The position numbers and the translations under genes were made by a program. Under the pieces are notes generated by a model that had not been told where the DNA came from, did no database searches, and saw nothing but the letters and a program-made list of their open reading frames with translations. Positions 54,801 to 64,000 of a DNA stretch of 64,000 nt are shown piece by piece. Numbering within the stretch: position 1 is the first letter of the stretch; each line of letters opens with the position of its first letter. The stretch comes from Atherix ibis (taxonomy: Eukaryota; Arthropoda; Insecta; Diptera; Athericidae): positions 1-64,000 of the forward strand of contig CATQJD010000145.1 of the NCBI GenBank assembly GCA_958298945.1, written 5' to 3'.

Positions 54801-55440
54801 AAACCAAGAAACCAACAAGCCAACAAGCCAACAAACCAACAAACCAGCAAACCAACAAACGAACAAATCAACAAAACAACAAACCAACAAACCAACAAAC
54901 CAACAAACCAACAATACAACAAACCAACAAACCAACAAACTAACAAACCAACAAACCAACAAGCCAACAAACCAACAAACCAACCACCCAACAAGCCAAA
55001 AAACTAGCAAACCAACAAACCAGAAAACGAACAAACCAACAAACCAACAAACAAACAAACGAACAAACCAACAAACAAGTAAACCAACAAACCAACAAAC
55101 GAACAAACCAATAAACCAACAAACCAACAAACCAACAAACCAACAAGCCAACAAACCAACAAACCAACAAGCCAACAAGCCAACAAACCAACAAACCAAC
55201 AAACCAAAAAACCAACAAACCAACAAACGAACAAATCAACAAACCAACAAACCAACAAATCAACAAACCAACAAACCAACAAACGAACAAACCAACCAAC
55301 AAACAAACCAACAAACCAACAAACAAACAAACCAACAAACCAACAAACCAACAAACAAATAAACCAACAAACCAACAAGCCAACAAACCAACAAACCAAC
55401 AAACCAACAAGCCAACAAGCCATCAAAATTACAAACCAAC
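51861..55440. repeat. Long satellite block repeated 5.8 kb downstream, unit a
   Basis: The variant order here recurs from 57668 at an offset of 5,807 bp, dropping to 5,799 bp and then 5,791 bp as single 8-bp units differ. The irregular AAACAACCAAGCC at 53402 recurs at 59201. Edges are approximate, and the 1,359-bp duplication is nested across its right part. Confidence 0.8.
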
Positions 55441-55703
55441 AACCCAACAAACCAACAAATTAACAAACCAGCAAACACACAAACGAACAAACTAACAAAC
55501 CAACAAACCAACAAGCGAACAAACCAATAAGCCAACAAACCAACAAACCAACAAACAAACAAACCAACAAACCAACGAACCAACAAACAAACAAACCAAC
55601 AAACCAACAAGCCAACAAGCCAACAAGCCAACAAGCCAACAAGCCAACAAAATAACAAACCAACAACCCAATAAACCAACAAGTTGACAAATCAGCAAAC
55701 CAA
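54345..55703. repeat. 1,359-bp satellite tandem duplication, unit a
   Basis: This matches the following 1,359 bp at constant offset over its whole length; AAGTTGAC at 55682 recurs at 57041. The offset is 7 modulo 8, so each unit contains an out-of-register step, seen at the short AACAAAC-AACAAACC near 54590. One 8-mer (AACAAACG added near 56041) differs in position between the copies. Confidence 0.88.
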
Positions 55704-57062
55704 CAAGCCAACAAACGAACAAACCAACAAACCAACAAACCAACAAGCTAACAAACCACAAAACCAACAAACCAACAAGCCAACAAATCAACACACCAAC
55801 ACACCAACAAACAAACAAACCAACAAAGCAACAAACAAACAAACCAACAAACCAACAAACCAACAAACCAACAAGCCAACAAACCAATAAGCCAACAAAC
55901 GAACAAACCAACAAACCAACAAACCAACAAACCAACAAGCCAACAAACCAACAAACAACAAACCAACAAACCAACAGACAAACAAACGAACAAACCAACA
56001 AACCAACAAACCAACAAACAAACAAACCAACAAACGAACAAACGAACAAACCAACAAACCAACAAACCAACAAACCAACAAACCAACAAACCAACAAACC
56101 AACAAACCAACAAACCAACAAACCAACAAACCAACAAATCAACAAACCATCAAGCCAACAAACCAACAAACCAACAAGCCAACAAGCCAACAAACCAACA
56201 AACCAGCAAACCAACAAACGAACAAATCAACAAAACAACAAACCAACAAACCAACAAACCAACAAACCAACAATACAACAAACCAACAAACCAACAAACT
56301 AACAAACCAACAAACCAACAAGCCAACAAACCAACAAACCAACCACCCAACAAGCCAAAAAACTAGCAAACCAACAAACCAGAAAACGAACAAACCAACA
56401 AACCAACAAACAAACAAACGAACAAACCAACAAACAAGTAAACCAACAAACCAACAAACGAACAAACCAATAAACCAACAAACCAACAAACCAACAAACC
56501 AACAAGCCAACAAACCAACAAACCAACAAGCCAACAAGCCAACAAACCAACAAACCAACAAACCAAAAAACCAACAAACCAACAAACGAACAAATCAACA
56601 AACCAACAAACCAACAAATCAACAAACCAACAAACCAACAAACGAACAAACCAACCAACAAACAAACCAACAAACCAACAAACAAACAAACCAACAAACC
56701 AACAAACCAACAAACAAATAAACCAACAAACCAACAAGCCAACAAACCAACAAACCAACAAACCAACAAGCCAACAAGCCATCAAAATTACAAACCAACA
56801 ACCCAACAAACCAACAAATTAACAAACCAGCAAACACACAAACGAACAAACTAACAAACCAACAAACCAACAAGCGAACAAACCAATAAGCCAACAAACC
56901 AACAAACCAACAAACAAACAAACCAACAAACCAACGAACCAACAAACCAACAAACCAACAAACCAACAAGCCAACAAGCCAACAAGCCAACAAGCCAACA
57001 AGCCAACAAAATAACAAACCAACAACCCAATAAACCAACAAGTTGACAAATCAGCAAACCAA
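55704..57062. repeat. 1,359-bp satellite tandem duplication, unit b
   Basis: Second unit of the 1,359-bp pair. Further, less perfect copies of parts of it lie at 60.1-61.5 kb and 61.9-62.9 kb. Confidence 0.88.
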
Positions 57063-57667
57063 CAAATGAACAAACTAACAAACCAACAAGCCAACAAGCC
57101 AACAAGCCAACAAACCAACAAGCCAACAAACCAACAAACCAACAAACCAACAAACCAACAAACCAACAAACGAAAAAAACCAACAAACCAACAAGCCAAC
57201 AAGCCAACCAACCAACAAACCAACAAACCAACAAACCAACAAACGAACAAACCAACAAACCAACAAGCCAACAAGCCAACAAACCAACAAACCAACAAAC
57301 CAACAAACCAACAAACCAACAAACCAAGTAACCAACAAAAAAACAAACCAACAAACGAACAAACCACCAAACAAACAAACCAACAAACCAACAAACCAAC
57401 AAACCAACAAGCCAACAAGCCAACAAACCAACAAACCAACAAACCAACAAATCAACAAACCATCAAGCCAACAAACCAACAAACCAACAAGCCAACAAGC
57501 CAACAAACCAACAAACCAGCAAACCAACAAACGAACAAATCAACAAAACAACAAACCAACAAACCAACAAACCAACAAACCAAAAAACCAACAAACCAAC
57601 AAACCAACAAGCCAACAAGCCAACAAACCAACAAACCAACAAACCAACAAATCAACAAACCATCAAG

Positions 57668-60600
57668 CCAACAAACCAACAAACCAACAAACCAACAAGC
57701 CAACAAACCAACAAACCCACAAACCAACAAACGAACAAACCAACAAACAAACAAACCAACAAACCAACAAACCAACAAACCAACAAACCCACAAACCCAC
57801 AAACCAACAAGCCAACAAGCCAACAAACCAACAAACCAACAAACCACCAAGCCAACAAGCCAACAAACCAACACACCAACAAACCAATAAGCCAACAAAC
57901 CAGCAATCCAACAAACCAACAAAAAAACAAGCCAACAAACCAAAAAACGAACAAACCAACAAACCAACAAACCAACAAACCAACAATCCAACAAGCCAAC
58001 AAGCCAACAAACCAACAAACCAACAAACCAACAAACCAACCAACCAACAAGCCAACAAGCCAACAAACGAACAAACCAACAAACCAACAAGCCAACAAGA
58101 CAACAAACCAACAAGCCAACAAACCAAAAATCCAACAAAACAACAAGCCAACAAACCAACAAACCAATAAACCAACAACCCAACAAACCAACTAACCAAC
58201 AAACCACCAAACCAACAACCCAACAAGGCAACAACCCAACAAGCCAACAAACGAACAAACCAACAAACCAACAAACCAACAAGCTAACAAACCACAAAAC
58301 CAACAAACCAACAAGCCAACAAATCAACACACCAACACACCAACAAACAAACAAACCAACAAAGCAACAAACCAAAAAACCAACAAACCAACAAACCAAC
58401 AAACCAACAAGCCAACAAACCAATAAGCCAACAAACGAACAAACCAACAAACCAACAAACCAACAAACCAACAAACCAACAAGCCAACAAACCAACAAAC
58501 CAACAAACCAACAAACCAACAGACAAACAAACGAACAAACCAACAAACCAACAAACAAACAAACCAACAAACGAACAAACCAACCAACCAACAAACCAAC
58601 AAACCAACAAACCAACAAGCCAACAAACCAACAAACCCACAAACCAACAGACAAACAAACCAACAAACAAACAAACCAACAAACCAACAAACCAACAAAC
58701 CCACAAACCCACAAACCAACAAGCCAACAAGCCAACAAACCAACAAACCAACAGACAAACAAACGAACAAACCAACAAACCAACAAACCAACAAACAAAC
58801 AAACCAACAAACGGACAAACCAACAAACCAACAAACCAACAAACCAACAAACCAACAAACCAACAAACCAACAAATCAACAAACCATCAAGCCAACAAAC
58901 CAACAAACCAACAAGCCAACAAGCCAACAAACCAACAAACCAACAAACCAACAAACGAACAAACCAACAAACAAATAAACCAACAAACCAACAAACGAAC
59001 AAACCAACAAACCAACAAACCAACAAACCAACAAACCAACAAGCCAACAAACCAACAAACCAACAAGCCAACAAGCCAACAAACCAACAAACCAACAAAC
59101 CAACAAACGAACAAATCAACAAACCAACAAACCAACAAATCAACAAACCAACAAACCAAAAAACCAACAAACCAACAAACCAACAAACCAACAAACCAAC
59201 AAACAACCAAGCCAACAAACCAACAAACCAACAAACCAACAAACGAACAAACCAACAAACCAACAAGCCAACAAGCCAACCAACCAACAAACCAACAAAC
59301 CAATAAACCAACAAACTAACAAACCAACAAACCAACAAACCAACAAACCAACAAACGAACAAACCAACAAACCAACAAACCAACAAACCAACAAACCAAG
59401 TAACCAACAAAAAAACAAACCAACAAACCAACAAACCAACAAACGAACAAACGAACAAACCACCAAACAAACAAACCAAGAAACCAACAAACCAACAAGC
59501 CAACAAGCCAACACACCAACAAACCAACAAACCAACAAACCAACAAACCAACAAGCCAACAAACCAACAAACCAACAAACCAACAAACCAACAAACCAAC
59601 AAGCCAACAAACCAACAAACCAACAAACCAACAAACCAACAAACAAACAAACCAACAAACCAACAAACCAACAAACCCACAAACCCATAAACCAACAAGC
59701 CAACAAGCCAACAAACCAACAAACCAACAAACCACCAAGCCAACAAGCCAACAAACCAACACACCAACAAACCAATAAGCCAACAAACCAGCAATCCAAC
59801 AAACCAACAAAAAAACAAGCCAACAAACCAAAAAACGAACAAACCAACAAACCAACAAACCAACAAACCAACAAGCCAACAAGCCAACAAGCCAACAAAC
59901 CAACAAACCAACAAACCAACAAACCAACAAACCAACAAACCAACAAGCCAACAAGCCAACAAACGAACAAACCAACAAACCAACAAGCCAACAAGACAAC
60001 AAACCAACAAGCCAACAAACCAAAAATCCAACAAACCAACAAGCCAACAAACCAACAAACCAATAAACCAACAAACCAACAAACCAACAAACCAACTAAC
60101 CAACAAACCAACAAACCAACAAGCCAACAAGGCAACAACCCAACAAGCCAACAAACGAACAAACCAACAAACCAACAAACCAACAAGCTAACAAACCACA
60201 AAACCAACAAACCAACAAGCCAACAAATCAACACACCAACACACCAACAAACAAACAAACCAACAAAGCAACAAACAAACAAACCAACAAACCAACAAAC
60301 CAACAAACCAACAAGCCAACAAACCAATAAGCCAACAAACGAACAAACCAACAAACCAACAAACCAACAAACCAACAAGCCAACAAACCAACAAACAACA
60401 AACCAACAAACCAACAGACAAACAAACGAACAAACCAACAAACCAACAAACCAACAAACAAACAAACCAACAAACGAACAAACCAACAAACCAACAAACC
60501 AACAAACCAACAAACCAACAAACCAACAAACCAACAAACCAACAAACCAACAAACCAACAAACCAACAAATCAACAAACCATCAAGCCAACAAACCAACA

Positions 60601-61240
60601 AACCAACAAGCCAACAAGCCAACAAACCAACAAACCAGCAAACCAACAAACGAACAAATCAACAAAACAACAAACCAACAAACCAACAAACCAACAAACC
60701 AACAATACAACAAACCAACAAACCAACAAACTAACAAACCAACAAACCAACAAGCCAACAAACCAACAAACCAACCACCCAACAAGCCAAAAAACTAGCA
60801 AACCAACAAACCAGAAAACGAACAAACCAACAAACCAACAAACAAACAAACGAACAAACCAACAAACAAGTAAACCAACAAACCAACAAACGAACAAACC
60901 AATAAACCAACAAACCAACAAACCAACAAACCAACAAGCCAACAAACCAACAAACCAACAAGCCAACAAGCCAACAAACCAACAAACCAACAAACCAAAA
61001 AACCAACAAACCAACAAACGAACAAATCAACAAACCAACAAACCAACAAATCAACAAACCAACAAACCAACAAACGAACAAACCAACCAACAAACAAACC
61101 AACAAACCAACAAACAAACAAACCAACAAACCAACAAACCAACAAACAAATAAACCAACAAACCAACAAGCCAACAAACCAACAAACCAACAAACCAACA
61201 AGCCAACAAGCCATCAAAATTACAAACCAACAACCCAACA
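57668..61240. repeat. Long satellite block repeated 5.8 kb downstream, unit b
   Basis: Second copy of the block at 51861-55440. The satellite before it (57066-57660) instead matches 61506-62090 at an offset near 4,440 bp, showing overlapping exchange events of different size. Confidence 0.78.
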
Positions 61241-64000
61241 AACCAACAAATTAACAAACCAGCAAACACACAAACGAACAAACTAACAAACCAACAAACC
61301 AACAAGCGAACAAACCAATAAGCCAACAAACCAACAAACCAACAAACAAACAAACCAACAAACCAACGAACCAACAAACCAACAAACCAACAAACCAACA
61401 AGCCAACAAGCCAACAAGCCAACAAGCCAACAAGCCAACAAGCCAACAAAATAACAAACCAACAACCCAATAAACCAACAAGTTGACAAATCAGCAAACC
61501 AACAAATGAACAAACTAACAAACCAACAAGCCAACAAGCCAACAAGCCGACAAACCAACAAGCCAACAAACCAACAAACCAACAAACCAACAAACGAAAA
61601 AAACCAACAAACCAACAAGCCAACAAGCCAACCAACCAACAAACCAACAAACCAACAAACCAACAAACGAACAAACCAACAAACCAACAAGCCAACAAGC
61701 CAACAAACCAACAAACCAACAAACCAACAAACCAAGTAACCAACAAAAAAACAAACCAACAAACGAACAAACCACCAAACAAACAAACCAACAAACCAAC
61801 AAACCAACAAACCAACAAGCCAACAAGCCAACAAACCAACAAACCAACAAACCAACAAATCAACAAACCATCAAGCCAACAAACCAACAAACCAACAAGC
61901 CAACAAGCCAACAAACCAACAAACCAGCAAACCAACAAACGAACAAATCAACAAAACAACAAACCAACAAACCAACAAACCAACAAACCAAAAAACCAAC
62001 AAACCAACAAACCAACAAGGCAACAAGCCAACAAACCAACAAACCAACAAACCAACAAATCAACAAACCATCAAGCCAACAAACCAACAAACCAACAAAC
62101 CAACAAGCCAACAAACCAACAAACCAACAAACCAACAATACAACAAACCAACAAACCAACAAACTAACAAACCAACAAACCAACAAACCAACAAGCCAAC
62201 AAACCAACCACCCAACAAGCCAAAAAACTAGCAAACCAACAAACCAGAAAACGAACAAACCAACAAACCAACAAACAAACAAACGAACAAACCAACAAAC
62301 AAGTAAACCAACAAACCAACAAACGAACAAACCAATAAACCAACAAACCAACAAACCAACAAACCAACAAGCCAACAAACCAACAAACCAACAAGCCAAC
62401 AAGCCAACAAACCAACAAACCAACAAACCAAAAAACCAACAAACCAACAAACGAACAAATCAACAAACCAACAAACCAACAAATCAACAAACCAACAAAC
62501 CAACAAACGAACAAACCAACCAACAAACAAACCAACAAACCAACAAACAAACAAACCAACAAACCAACAAACCAACAAACAAATAAACCAACAAACCAAC
62601 AAGCCAATAAACCAACAAACCAACAAACCAACAAGCCAACAAGCCATCAAAATTACAAACCAACAACCCAACAAACCAACAAATTAACAAACCAGCAAAC
62701 CAACAAACGAACAAACGAACAAACCAACAAACCAACAAGCGAACAAACCAATAAGCCAACAAACCAACAAACCAACAAACAAACAAACCAACAAACCAAC
62801 GAACCAACAAACCAACAAACCAACAAACCAACAAGCCAACAAGCCAACAAGCCAACAAGCCAACAAGCCAACAAAATAACAAACCAACAACCCAATAAAC
62901 CAACAAGTTGACAAATCAGCAAACCAACAAATGAACAAACTAACAAACCAACAAGCCAACAAGCCAACAAGCCAACAAACCAACAAGCCAACAAACCAAC
63001 AAACCAACAAACCAACAAACCAACAAACGAAAAAAACCAACAAACCAACAAGCCAACAAGCCAACCAACCAACAAACCAACAAACAAATAAACCAACAAA
63101 CCAACAAACCAACAAACCAACAAACCAACAAACCAACAAACCAACAAACGAACAAACCAACAAACCAACAAGCCAACAAGCCAACAAACCAACAAACCAA
63201 CAAACCAAGTAACAAACAAAAAAACAAACCAACAATCCAACAAACCAACAAACGAACAAACCACCAAACAAACAAACCAACAAACCAACAAACCAACAAA
63301 CCAACAAGCCAACAAGCCAACAAACCAACAAACCAACACCAACAAACCAACAAACAAACAAACAAACAAGCCAACAAACCAACAAGCCAACAAACCAACA
63401 AACCCACAAACCAACAAACGAACAAACCAACAAACAAACAAACCAACAAACCAACAAACCAACAAACCCACAAACCAACAAGCCAACAAGCCAACAAACC
63501 AACAAAACAACAAACCACCAAGCCAACAAGCCAACAAACCAACAAACCAATAAGCCAACAAACCAGCAATCCAACAAACCAACAAAAAAACAAGCCAACA
63601 AACCAAAAAACGAACAAACCAACAAACCAACAAACCAACAAACCAACAAGCCAACAAGCCAACAAGCCAACAAACCAACAAACCAACAAACCAACAAACC
63701 AACAAACCAACAAACCAACAAACCAACAAACCAACAAGCCAACAAGCCAACAAACGAACAAACCAACAAACCAACAAGCCAACAAGCCAACAAGCCAACA
63801 AACCAACAAACCAACAAACCAACAAACCAACAAACCAACAAACCAACAAACCAACAAGCTAACAAACCAACAAACCCACAAACCAATAAACGAACAAACC
63901 AACAAACAAACAAACCAACAAACCAACAAACCAACAAACCAACAAACAACCAAGCCAACAAACCAACAAACCAACAAACCAACAAACGAACAAACCAACA

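Larger units (their letters stand above)
48851..64000. repeat. AACAAACC satellite array, right arm
   Basis: This is 15.15 kb of the same 8-bp satellite, again A/C on the plus strand with no inversion, running off the window end. It shows strong higher-order repetition: a 1,359-bp tandem duplication (54345-57062), a block of about 3.6 kb repeated 5.8 kb away (51861 and 57668), and further partial copies to 64000. Some variant units are seen only here. Examples are AAGTTGAC, where the left arm has AAATTGAC, and a CATCAAAATTAC motif near 55430, 56789, 61213 and 62646. No gene, RNA or mobile element was found inside it. Confidence 0.96.

Noticed and set aside
1..64000. Canonical telomere repeat
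   Set aside because: No TTAGG, TTAGGG or complementary runs are visible; the unit is 8 bp with a different sequence.
1..64000. G-quadruplex-forming array on the G/T strand
   Set aside because: G occurs mainly in pairs separated by six bases; only weak two-layer structures would be possible, so I do not claim it.

Overview
The window is eukaryotic repeat DNA, not ordinary gene-bearing sequence. About 53.6 kb of the 64 kb is one A/C-only satellite built on an 8-bp unit, AACAAACC (GGTTTGTT on the other strand). The remaining 10.4 kb is two almost identical 5,220-bp LTR retrotransposons of the Ty3/gypsy superfamily, both on the minus strand. The retroelement type (one gag-pol frame, short LTRs, K02A2.6/mag-like RT and integrase motifs), AT-rich coding sequence and standard genetic code point to an invertebrate, probably an arthropod. 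I cannot name the species. I see no host protein gene, tRNA, rRNA or CRISPR array.

Layout: 1-37027 is satellite; 37028-42247 is retrotransposon copy 1; 42248-43630 is satellite; 43631-48850 is retrotransposon copy 2; 48851-64000 is satellite. The A/C strand is the plus strand throughout and I see no inversion. The satellite is not homogeneous. Single-base variants of the 8-mer (AACAAGCC, AACAAACG, AACAAATC, AATAAACC, AAAAAACC and others) occur in long ordered series that recur, showing nested tandem duplications of about 0.7, 0.9, 1.0, 1.3, 1.36, 3.1, 5.8 and 6.6 kb.

The two retrotransposons are not independent insertions. Each has the same satellite flanks, and the whole 6.6-kb block (about 1.15 kb left flank, element, about 0.23 kb right flank) is tandemly duplicated with a junction near 42480. 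Each element has 238-bp LTRs (TG...CA), a primer-binding site matching a tRNA-Leu 3' end, a gag-protease-RT-RNase H-integrase frame, and an A-rich polypurine tract. In both copies one in-frame TAA interrupts RT ahead of its catalytic Y-F-D-D box, so both look non-autonomous. A satellite stretch near 51.33 kb matches both flanks and serves as an unoccupied version of the insertion site. The comparison shows no target-site duplication.

The many long reading frames across the satellite (LVCWFVG-type on minus, NKPTNQQ-type on plus) are arithmetic by-products of an 8-bp unit with few stop triplets and are not annotated as genes.
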